Positions 9,601 to 18,037 of a stretch of 64,000 bases of DNA are shown here, piece by piece (the stretch's first letter is position 1; every line of letters starts with the position of its first letter). The notes under the pieces were generated by a model. It saw only the letters and a program-made list of their open reading frames with translations. It did not search any database and was not told where the DNA came from. A program made the position numbers and the translations under genes. The stretch is from Zonotrichia leucophrys gambelii (taxonomy: Eukaryota > Chordata > Aves > Passeriformes > Passerellidae): positions 5,479,001-5,543,000 of the forward strand of contig NC_088188.1 of the NCBI RefSeq assembly GCF_028769735.1. The letters are read 5' to 3'.

Positions 9601-10799
9601 CCTGGCCCTGCTGGGGACAGGGACACTGTGACTAATTGTGGCCCCACTGGTGGCACTGTAGCCACAGCTGGGAACCTGCAGCTCCTCTCCCCTCAGTGCT
9701 GACACAACCTGTGCCCCTGGGGCTATGGCATGAGCTTGACATCTCCTTTTCTCCATTAACTCCACCCAGAAGTTGTTGGCACTGGTGGCAATGCTTTCCA
9801 ACCCCACACTGCTTTTTGGGGGGTTTGGAAGAACCTGAGGGGGTGGAGGAGGAGCTGGTGGGTTCAGAGCTCCAGAACAAGCCCAGGCAATGATGGAGGG
9901 GACAATGGCCACTCCCAGGAGGGGACAGGCCCTGCCTGGCTTGGGCAGTGGGTGCATCAGGGCTCCAGGAACCCCTGGTGTCACCCACATGTTCTGCTGT
10001 TGGCTCTGACACTGGGTCAGCCATAGTGGGGTATCTAATCCCAGTTTGGGCTCTGGCTTTTGTGGAGTTCAATTAATCATTGTTCTGAGATCTTCCTTGA
10101 TGGGGAGGGGCCTTATTGGCATCTTGGGCTTGTGACAGCTCAGTTGCTTTTTAACCTTACCTACTTGGATAGCACGTGAGCACTCTTTACGCCGTTATAA
10201 AGTTAATTTGGGTCTCCTGTATGACCACAGGATTTACCAGCCCTAGATTTGCTATGGCTCAGTCAAGGACTGGATCCCAGTGCTCCAGGACCCCAGCTGG
10301 ATCCCAGCTGTGGGCAATGCCAAGCCACATCCTTGGAGTGGCATGCCACCTCTCTTGTGTTTGCTGCCACCAAACTTTAGAGCACACTTTATCCTGAACC
10401 TGCTCAGCGGGATCCATGAGGACACAATCCATCATTTAGCAACCAAATGCTGACATGGAGAGAGGGACAAACATCCCCCAAAAAGGCAGAGCCGCAACCC
10501 CACAGATTCCAACAGCAAAACCCCACCACAGGGGGGTTCACCCAGACCCGCAGAGGCGGAGGAGCCCTCGGGTGCCGCCGTACCTGCAGGGTGTTGACAG
10601 GGAAGGCGGTGATGGGGGGAAAGTCCATGATCTGCAGGTCGTGCACGTGGCCGTTCATGACCACGGCGGGCAGGTAGACGCGGCGGGCCGTGGTGGGCAC
10701 GCACACCTCGCTGAACTCGTTGTACAGGAACTGCCGGACTATGGCGCTCTTGCCCACGCCCTGCGCTCCCAGCACGGCGATCTTGAAGGTTGCCACCAT
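6349..10799 (-). CDS. RASL10B: RASL10B, Ras-like family 10 member B small GTPase
   Basis: Three coding exons, 10584-10799, 7941-8065 and 6349-6619, join in frame to a 203-residue protein, the length I recall for human RASL10B. The start is the ATG at 10799 in a gccaccatgg-like context on the - strand (ggcaaccttc follows inside the gene). Motifs: P-loop GAQGVGKS at residues 11-18; the switch II site has DFPP in place of the usual DxxG, as I recall for this subfamily; NKRD at 128-131; ECSAK at 157-161; and a C-terminal CTIM box fitting farnesylation and membrane anchoring. [14 protein letters not shown] and [14 protein letters not shown] mark RASL10B, not RASL10A. Reported roles are in neural and atrial cells. 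Both introns hold foreign insertions: an LTR-like element and mitochondrial DNA. Confidence 0.96.
6759..7370 (+). mobile_element. Degenerate solo LTR-like element, avian endogenous retrovirus type
   Basis: A block of about 600 bp is sharply more AT-rich than its flanks. It has the layout of an LTR on the + strand: an inverted CCAAT box (gattggtca, near 7181), a TATAAAG box at 7196-7202 and an AATAAA signal at 7298-7303. No gag, pol or env sequence is present. The boundaries are approximate, as I could not find a clean target-site duplication. It lies antisense to RASL10B, and the family is unknown to me by name. Confidence 0.6.
6972..7012. repeat. Perfect 18-bp hairpin
   Basis: The arms ataaacttttctggaaag (6972-6989) and ctttccagaaaagtttat (6995-7012) are exact reverse complements around a 5-base loop, ctaaa. 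It sits in the U3-like part of the LTR-like element. Confidence 0.9.
7551..7575. repeat. Pentanucleotide microsatellite (aagtg)5
   Basis: Five perfect units of aagtg lie inside the RASL10B intron, about 365 bp from the coding exon at 7941. Confidence 0.9.
7941..8065 (-). CDS. RASL10B: RASL10B coding exon 2
   Basis: The exon is 125 bp and encodes [32 protein letters not shown] and TIRQQILET plus two bases of Arg. The acceptor is cccccgcag and the donor gtacgg. It carries the conserved beta-strand LVYDI between the switch II and NKxD motifs. Confidence 0.95.
8066..10583 (-). other. RASL10B intron with a mitochondrial insertion
   Basis: This 2.5-kb GT-AG intron is mostly unique GC-rich DNA. 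A poly-T tract lies near 8668-8681 and a mitochondrial 12S rRNA fragment at about 10018-10260. I see no other exon. Confidence 0.8.
10018..10260 (-). pseudogene. NUMT: nuclear copy of mitochondrial 12S rRNA
   Basis: Read on the - strand, this segment shows 12S rRNA landmarks in their proper order. First comes a remnant of the ggtcatac...acccaaattaac region, then aacggcgtaaagagtg, then atccaagta...aaaaagcaactgagctg, then ttgaactccacaaaagccag. Last is the universal 12S primer site aaactgggattagatacccc, ending in actat. Small differences and an apparent short deletion upstream of ggtcatac show that it is a decayed nuclear copy. It covers roughly 240 bp from the middle of the gene and is not functional. 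It lies in the same transcriptional direction as RASL10B. Confidence 0.93.
10584..10799 (-). CDS. RASL10B: RASL10B coding exon 1 (P-loop)
   Basis: It encodes 72 residues from [18 protein letters not shown] to FPVNTLQ and ends in phase 0 at CAG, with donor gtacgg. The exon probably extends upstream as 5' UTR to 10910, where a pyrimidine-rich acceptor ending ccttgcag is seen on the - strand. Confidence 0.95.
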
Positions 10800-10910
10800 C
10801 CCGCCGCGCTCCGGCCCCGGTGCTGCCCCCGCGGTGCCGAGGCTGCATATTCCCGGGCAGGGGGCCTCAGCCCCATTCAGGATGCATTTCCCCGCCGGGG
10901 CTCCCCGTCA
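10800..10910 (-). other. Probable 5' UTR part of RASL10B exon 2
   Basis: Between the ATG and a good acceptor (a pyrimidine-rich tract ending ccttgcag, with AG at 10911-10912) lie 111 GC-rich bases. An alternative acceptor, gaatatgcag, is nearer the ATG but has a poorer tract. Confidence 0.55.
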
Positions 10911-12980
10911 CTGCAAGGCCAAGGAGAAGCTGGTCAGCTCTCAGAGACCTCTCTGGGTGTTTATTCCAGCAGGAGCTGGCAATGTACCCAGGGGCTTTGG
11001 CGCTGCAGGACCTCAGAGTTCTCCTTGAACCTCCTGCCCCAGCAGCCAAGGAGAGGCAGGATTCCAGGATTTATTCCAGGAATAAAGTGGACTTTATTCC
11101 AGGAAGGTTCTCACAGGCACATTCAGCCCTTTCAGCACCACAACAAGGAAAAGCTCTGTCTTTGCTCAGGGTCCCAGCCTGTGCAGGGCCACTGACACCA
11201 GCTGTCCCTTCCCGGTGCTGTCCCAAGCTGGAGAATCCATCTTGCCTGGGTTTGGACAGCTGGAATTGCCTTTAGCGGGCGGGGGGACATCGCTGAGCGC
11301 CTGCGAGCGACAGCTTGAGCGTTTCCTCTCAGCCTTGGAGCGGCTGGGCAATTAACTTGATGGGGACTCATTTAGCAGCCGGCTGACAGGGTGAGCCCAG
11401 AGCCGCCCCGGGGCAGGGCCCACGTTTAGGGGGACACGGGGGGATAACCCACACACAGGGAGCTGAGCCTGAGGAGCCCAAACACCGCTGGCACCGGGAG
11501 CTGTGATGGGGACAGGAGAGGGATGGGCCCCACTCTCACTGGTTCCCATCCCTAGGAAGCAGCTTGTGCTTTATCCCAAAGTGTGGATGCTCTGACCAAT
11601 TTCTGATGCTCTGGCCCATTTTCCCTGCACCATCCCCGAAGCGCAGGGCAGCAGCGGAAAGTGTCAGGTTCAAACACCCTGTTGTGGCTGTTTGATGGAG
11701 GTTATTTACCCCAGGGGGAGCCTGGGCACAGCGGTTCCTATTGCTGGGTGCTGGAGTGGCCGAGCTCCCCGGGATCCCTTCCCTGGGCCATGGCTCACAC
11801 CACCCTCACCTTCCTCACGCCAGGACCAAGGACCATGTCCCCCCGGGGTGCTGGCACTGTCCCCGGGATGCTGCCTGTCCCCAGCCCCGCAGTGGGGATG
11901 TTTCTGTGCCTGATGCAGGGAAATGGGGGTGCAGGAGCCCCCAGGCCAGTCCCTGCCAGGGCCTTTCTCTGCCAGCACACAGCACTGTCACTGCAGGTCC
12001 CGGGGGGCCACCCTGCTGCAGGGACAGCCCCGTCCCCACAAACCCTTCCTCCTCTGCGGGGCCGGAGCGTGATGGAGCCACACAACTGGAAACCAGAGCC
12101 TCGCTGGAACTGGGGCACGGGCTGAGCCCGCTCTGCCTCCGCCAGAACCTCACCGCCCCCTGTGCTGGCCCGAGGGGACACTGCACCCCAAAAACATCAC
12201 AGCCCGACCTGGTGGTGCCCGGCCCTACAGGCAGCTGCTGTGGGAAACTGAGGCACAGCGGGGGGACCCTTCGGGGCACCCCTCGGTGGGATGGTGGGGC
12301 AGGGACCGTCCCCGGTCCTCGGGCGCTCAGCACCAGGCTCGGGCCGGGCTCCGCGGGCTGCAGGGCCGGGCGGGGGCTCCAGGGGGCTCCGGGAAGGGCG
12401 GCCCCGGCCCCCGCGGCGACCTTGGCCACGCTGCCACGCCTGGGGCACTGCAAGGAGCGACCCCTGAGCCCCGCAGGGCGGGGACAGCGTCCCGCACCCC
12501 ACATCCCGCACTCCCCATCCTTCACCCCACATCCCGCACTCCCCATCCTTCACCCCACATCCCCCACCCCACATGCCTCACCCCACATCCCTCACCCCAC
12601 ATCCCTCGCACCACATGCCTCACCCCACATCCCGCACCCCACATCCCTCACCCCACATCCCTCACCCCACATCCCTCACCCCACATCCCTCACCCCACAT
12701 CCCTCAGCCCCCGTTCCCCGCACCCCTCGCATCCAGACCCTCCCGGGGATGCTCCGGCCGCGCTGGGCAGCGCAGCACCCCCGGCCCGCGGTGTCGCTGG
12801 GGCTGGAGGGGATCGGGGGATGCCGAGGGGGGTTGACACCCGCACCCCCGTTCCGGCCGGCGAAGGGGAGCGGAGAGCCCCGGCGCTCAACTTTCCCCCT
12901 TGTCCCCTCATGCCATCCACCCCTGCCCTGCCCAGCGGTAACTTTGCCCCCGTCCTGCCCTTCCCGGCCGATCCCCGTAC
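10911..12980 (-). other. Probable RASL10B 5' UTR intron
   Basis: If the donor at 12980 and the acceptor at 10911 are used, this is a single intron of about 2.1 kb. Its left part is unique. Its right part enters a CpG island and holds the 14-bp C-rich minisatellite. The long + strand open frame across it has no start, splice or homology support. Confidence 0.5.
12490..12712. repeat. 14-bp C-rich minisatellite (caccccacatccct)
   Basis: About fifteen units of caccccacatccct, with variants such as cgcac and ccccc, form a strongly strand-biased tract: C-rich on + and G-rich on -. It lies at the edge of the RASL10B CpG island. The unit is not a multiple of three and any open frame through it is incidental. 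Confidence 0.92.
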
Positions 12981-13110
12981 CTGGCAGCGGCGGCCCGGGC
13001 CGGCGGCGCCCCGGCGGGCGGCGGAGCCATGCGGCGAGCCCGGCTGCAGAGCCCCGGCCCGGCCCGGCCCCCGCCCGGCGCGGCCACACCGGGGGGAGCG
13101 GAGAGCCCGG
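12981..13110 (-). other. Candidate noncoding first exon of RASL10B
   Basis: On the - strand, CGCTGCCAG is followed by GTACGGGG, a near-perfect donor, with the exon edge at 12981. It sits in the heart of the CpG island and can splice to the acceptor at 10911. The 5' edge (transcription start) is unknown and 13110 is only a guess. Cap-site or RNA data would settle it. Confidence 0.5.
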
Positions 13111-13119
13111 CCGGGGCAC

Positions 13120-13360
13120 GGCGGGGGGAGCCGGGCAGGGATGGAGGCGGTGGGATGGCGGGGATGCCCGGGCGGGAGGCGGGCAGCGCCCGGGGAGGGA
13201 TGGAGGGAGGGAAGGAGGCAGAGCTCAGGCAGGGATGCGGGCAGCGCCCGGCGAGGGAAGGAGGCTCTGCCCAGGCAGGGATGCGGAGGATGCCCGGGAA
13301 GGATGCGGGCAGTGCCCTGGAGGGAAGGAGGCAGCACCCGGGAAAGGAGGCAGGCAATGC
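13120..13360. repeat. Imperfect GC-rich repeats in the CpG island
   Basis: Diverged repeats built on gcagggatgcgggcagcgcc and gagggaaggaggca recur every 40-65 bp. They may be part of the promoter region; no coding role is supported. Confidence 0.6.
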
Positions 13361-15889
13361 ACAGAGCGAGCCGCAGGAATCCAGCAGAGACACCGACTTC
13401 TCCCGGGGCTCTGGGGAGGCGCCGATGGGAAAAGACCCTCCCATGTCCCCCCTGCAGTGTGCTGGGTGCAGCGGCGTCACCCCTTCCCTCCCCGGCGGCT
13501 CCGGGCTCTCATGCCCGCCCCGGACGGGTCCCCCGGGCCGGAGCCCCTCGGGGGAGGAAGGCAGGAGCCCTCCCGGGGACTCTTTCCCTCCTCCTCCGGC
13601 TGCTCGCTGTGCTCCGGGCACATCGTTTCACCTCCGGGGACGGGGACTGCTCTGTGCCCGGGGGTCCCTGAGCCTGGGCTGCCCGCAGAGCCCCCCAAAG
13701 GAGGGACATTTCTGTTGCAGTGCCTGCGTTTTTGGGTCACCCCGCACGGAGCCTTTACCTGCGTGCTGGACAGAGGGAAGACGCTGCCTGCACCTCCAGG
13801 ACCATGGTCCAAACCCCCGGGACACGCTGCTGATGGAGTCCCTGCGCCCCTCTGCTGCTCGGAACAGCCCCCAAAGGCCACCCGGGCTGGCTGTGACACC
13901 GGCGAGCACCGAGGTGTCTGCACAGGGCTGGCGGCGATCGCACGGGCTCGGCCGGGCTCCCCCCAGCCTCGTCAGCACCTTCGGCTGGGAGAGAACATCA
14001 TCTCCGGGCTGAGGAGGGGGTGCAGGGGCAAACACAACGCCACATCCCTCCTGGGGACAAGGGGACAGCAGACACAGCCCCGCGGCTGGGGGGCACAAGG
14101 ACACTGGCACAGCCTTGGCACAGGCAAAGGGGGTCACAGCCCCGGCAGGGATCGGGGCGTTATTTCCCTGCAGAGATGCTCAGAGATGCAGATATTTGTG
14201 TGTCCCTGGGGTTTCCAGCAGCCCCGGACGCTGCTCCCCATCCCCGCACGGCCACGGAGCAGCTGCGAGCCCCGGAATGTCTCGGGCAGAGCGCGGGGAC
14301 CGCGCTGCTCATGAACTCTCCCGCACAATCCAGGCTCCAGCCTCGCGGCTATTTTTAGCAGTTCCCTCCGAGATGCTCTTCAGTTGCAGTTTAATGTGTG
14401 AAATTTAATATACGAGGAGCTGGGGGGAGGGGAGTGGGGCTGGATCCCGGCACGTCCCTGCTGGCTGCGAGGTTTATCCCAGTCTGAGCAACACGAGTGC
14501 AAGGCAAACCTCAAATCATCCATCCAAGAGTTCCTCTGTGTCCTGATGTGCAGGTGGCAGCTGGGGACAGGCAGAGCTGGTGGCTGTGGTCAGCTCCTGC
14601 CTCAGCCAGATCCAAAATCCTCCCCTGAGTCCCCCACAGCCCATCATGGGCTCAGGGGTTGCTGCCACCGAGCAGGATGGGTGTGAGGCCAGTGGGAGCA
14701 CAGGGATTTTGGGGAGCCCACTCAGCACAGCAGGATTTGCCCCAGCTCCAGCCAGAGCAGCAAGGAACAGCTCAGGAGGTCCCTGTCCCACAGTGTGGCC
14801 TCAGGAACAGGGAAAGCTGTGAGGACCAATCCCTCCTGGCAGCTCCCAGCTCAGGGAGCATCACCTGTGTCCCCTGAGCCCCTGGGTGACACTGCTGATG
14901 ACAAACCCAGCTCCCAGGGGGTTGGTGGGAAATCCACAGCAAATCTGCAAACCCACAGCAGCAGCAAAACCCAGTTTATTCTCGAGGAGCCTCTGGCAGA
15001 ACAGGGAGGGAGGATGAAACCTTTCCTTTGCCACAGGACAGCAGCAGACAGGGCAGAGCCCTGAGAACCCACAGCAGCTCTTGTTCCTGTGGGGCCAAAT
15101 GCTGCTCCAGGCCCATCCCCAGCAGGGAATGATGATCCCATCCCAAACCAGGGATGGATGAAGGGACACAACAGCAAGGTCAAGGACCCCAAGCCAGCCT
15201 GACATTGCTGTTAACTGACACGTGCACCTGCTTCCAACACTGTTTGATGTGGTACCTGCCCTTCTCAGAGGGTGGAACCTCCCAAAATTCCAGGGGCTGC
15301 TCAGCCAAGGCTGGGCAGGGTGAGGGAAAAGGCTGCCCTGCTCCAGAGAAACACTCCCCAAACCTGCTGTGTGTTCTGCTGGATTTCTGGCCAGTTCAGG
15401 CACTGAGCTTGGCTCTGGCCTGGCACAGAGGTTTTGCAGCCCAACCCATCTTGCTTGAGATGAAGAGATGGCAAAGCCCTCTGAAAAACAGCACCAGTGC
15501 AAAGCAATCCAAACACATCACTGACTCCTAGGATTTTACCATTTCCCCACAGGGAAAACAGGTCACACCACACACAGCCCCCCTGGAGCCCCAGAAGGGC
15601 TAAATGGGTACATCCATTTTCTGTTTCTCATCTGCATCTGTCCCTGCTGCCCCTTGAGATGAGAAGCAGCTGTTGGAGCACCAAGGGAACTCGCTGCCTC
15701 CTCCTCCTGCAAGCCCCACATTTAGGGGGCCTGTGCTGTAGAAGTGCCTGGTGGAAAAAGAAGCCTGGTGAGCAAAATCTCCTTCCCAGCAAATGCAGCC
15801 TCCAGCCCTGGGCAGAGCCAGCAGCAGGGGAATGGATCCTCTCCCCATTCCCACAGAGCCACACGCAGCCAGAGCCTCGTGGAAATGAC
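13361..15889. other. Intergenic region between RASL10B and AP2B1
   Basis: The left part is the remainder of the CpG island. A short AT-rich stretch near 14340-14410 follows, then unique moderate-GC DNA. A - strand AATAAA at 14975-14980 could serve as a distal AP2B1 poly(A) signal. No exon is recognised. Confidence 0.6.
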
Positions 15890-17962
15890 TTTATTGACAC
15901 GGAGGGCAGGGAAAGCCTGAAGAGCAACACGAACGGGAACACTCCAACGAGCAGGGGCGGAGGGAGCGGCACCGACCCCGCCCCGGGCTGGCACACCCAC
16001 CCCAAAAGCTGGGAAGGAATTTGGCAAGGGAAGGGGGCGCTCAGCAACCCCTCCCCACGTCCAAGCTGTGCTCTCCTCCCTGCCCCACACAGCATCAGTG
16101 CCGCTGGCGCTTCCTTAATTGCTCTGTTAATGATTTTTACACCGCACCCGCAGGGCTCGGAGCAAATCCCCTCCCAGCACGCTGGGCAAGGCTCAAGGGC
16201 TGGGCTGCTCCAGCTCTGCCCCACTTTCTTCCCCCCAGCCAGAGCCCAGGGGTTCCTACACAGGCACACACCTTCCTCAGGGTCCTCTGAGGCTGGAGCC
16301 TCTCCCAGGACACTGAGACCTTTTCCCAGCACCGGGTTCTTGGCTGCAGCCAGTGCCAAAGCCCTGATGAACGATCTCCCACCGTGAAACATTTACTGAC
16401 TCTGAAAGTGGCGTCTAAAAGGACAACAGGGGGGGTTGCTACACGCAAGAGCTTTGTTAGCTGGGGTGGAAATGTCCAAGCATGCTGGGGAGGGAGAGGC
16501 TGGTCTGGAGTGGGGTTGGATTAAGCAGGACAAGCTATGGATGGAGCAGGGACATGCAAGAAGCTTTGCTTTCACTGCTGGTGCTGCAGCACTGAGTGGA
16601 TGCAATGGGGTGAATCCACAGCTGTGGACTGGAAGGGAAACAATCCTGGCTCTAAGGGACAGCTTGGAACACAGGGGCCAGGGCATGGGGCTGCTTGGGA
16701 CTCAGAGCAGGAACCTGGCTGGCTCTGGACACTGTGCTGGGCACAAAGAGTGGAGCTGCCAAAAGGAGAAACCCTTCCATGGCCTGCTCCACCCAGCCCA
16801 GCTGAAGCTGAGTGGCCCAGGCAGGCAGGGAGCAAACAGTGCCAGGCCCAAAGCATCTCCCACCATGCCCAGCCTGGGCTCTGGGGGCAACAGGGACAGC
16901 CACTGCACTCCCCTGGCATCCTGGGGCACTGCCAGCAGCAGCCCCTCTCCGTGGGGGCCTGGGTGATGCTGCAGCCCCACGGGGGAAGTGGCAGTGCCAC
17001 ATCTGGATGTGCCAGGGCCAGCACTGGGAGAGGGGGGCACAGCTCAGGGATGGCTGAGGAGGCAGCTTGGCCTCAGCAGGCACAGAAAGAACGGGAGGAA
17101 GAGGGGCTGCACATGGGTGAGGATGCAGAGACCACACTTGGAGCCTTTTGCTCTAAGAACAGGCTCATTTCCTTCATTTCATCACCCCTGCCCTGTTACC
17201 CATCCAGGCCTGCAGCTCCTCCCCACACTAAAGCAGCCTCAAATCACCAGCTGATGAGGCAGGGAGATGGCTGGAGTGAAAACACCATAGAAGCCAGCAC
17301 AAGAGTAATAAAAACCCCTCCTTAGGGCTCCATCCCCCTCCTAGGACCCCACTGATGGCTCTGTTCCTAATTCCCCGAGGCTGTGCTCACCCTGCTAGAG
17401 CCCCACGTCCCTGCAGGGCTCCCAAGACTTCCTTGCAATCACCTTCCCTTTAAGCCAATTACAATAGAAAAACTCAAAAAAAAAAAGTATAAAAATATAA
17501 AATAAAGTGCAGTGTTATGTTTTCGACACTTTTGCCTTGTTTTAATCAGCAGACGTGTGGTTTTTGCTCGGTGTTTTTTCGTTTTTCCAATGAGCAGTTA
17601 TTTTACAAAATCCAAACTACACCTAAAGCCATTTAGAAAACACTGAACATTGGCACAAAATGGGAGAGAAGCCCACGAGAACGGATGAGTGAGGGGCGAG
17701 GGGCACATGGGAGTAGTCTGAAGCAGTGGTTACAAACTCCATGGACGCTAAAAATACCAAAGGGGTTTGTTCCCTATCATCATCAGCACGTGGATACTAA
17801 TTGCTACCTTGTTTAATCAGTGCCTTTGACTGCAATCCTACACATGAATACAGCTGCTTCCAGTTAGGAGTGCTCTTCCCTGCGCTGGCGGTGAAGGAGG
17901 CTCTGGGGACCCCTTTTCCCCCCTCCTCCTTCTGCAGGGTGAGGCACAGGCTCCACCTCCTG
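15876..17962 (-). other. AP2B1 3' UTR (inferred)
   Basis: The sequence from the AP2B1 stop to the first - strand AATAAA is about 2.1 kb, a plausible length for this gene. Near its start (about 17460-17550) is a U-rich, low-GC stretch on the transcript strand. Ends are inferred, with no transcript evidence. Confidence 0.6.
15890..15895 (-). terminator. Probable AP2B1 poly(A) signal
   Basis: The - strand reads gtcAATAAAgtcatttccac, a canonical hexamer. It is the first exact AATAAA downstream of the AP2B1 stop on that strand. Confidence 0.6.
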
Positions 17963-18037
17963 TTAGTTTTTCAAGATGGCATCGTAGGCCTGGTAGATGT
18001 ACTGGGACACTTCTGGAGCTCGGCATTTCAGGGAGAG
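17963..18037 (-). CDS. AP2B1: AP2B1 last exon
   Basis: It encodes [20 protein letters not shown] and ILKN followed by TAA. The acceptor is cctctccacag. The short terminal segment closes the platform subdomain. Confidence 0.95.
   Translation of the reverse strand, partial: LSLKCRAPEVSQYIYQAYDAILKN

Larger units (their letters stand above)
12300..13950. promoter_or_regulatory. CpG island, probable RASL10B promoter
   Basis: This is the richest CpG stretch in the window (for example ggcggcgccccggcgggcgg near 13000). It lies about 2 kb upstream of the RASL10B coding exon and surrounds a consensus donor on the - strand. No TATA box is obvious, as is usual for CpG-island promoters. Boundaries are by eye. 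Confidence 0.7.

Noticed and set aside
10018..10260. A functional rRNA gene
   Set aside because: Only about 240 bp of 12S is present, with differences and a deletion, inside an intron; it is a nuclear mitochondrial copy.
6349..10799. RASL10A as the identity of the small GTPase
   Set aside because: The protein has RASL10B-specific text ([35 protein letters not shown]) and the flanking genes are GAS2L2 and AP2B1.
11741..14314. An 857-codon open frame on the + strand upstream of RASL10B
   Set aside because: It runs through the C-rich minisatellite and CpG island, has low-complexity Pro/Ser/Gly composition, no family motifs and no splice logic. High GC removes stop codons by chance.
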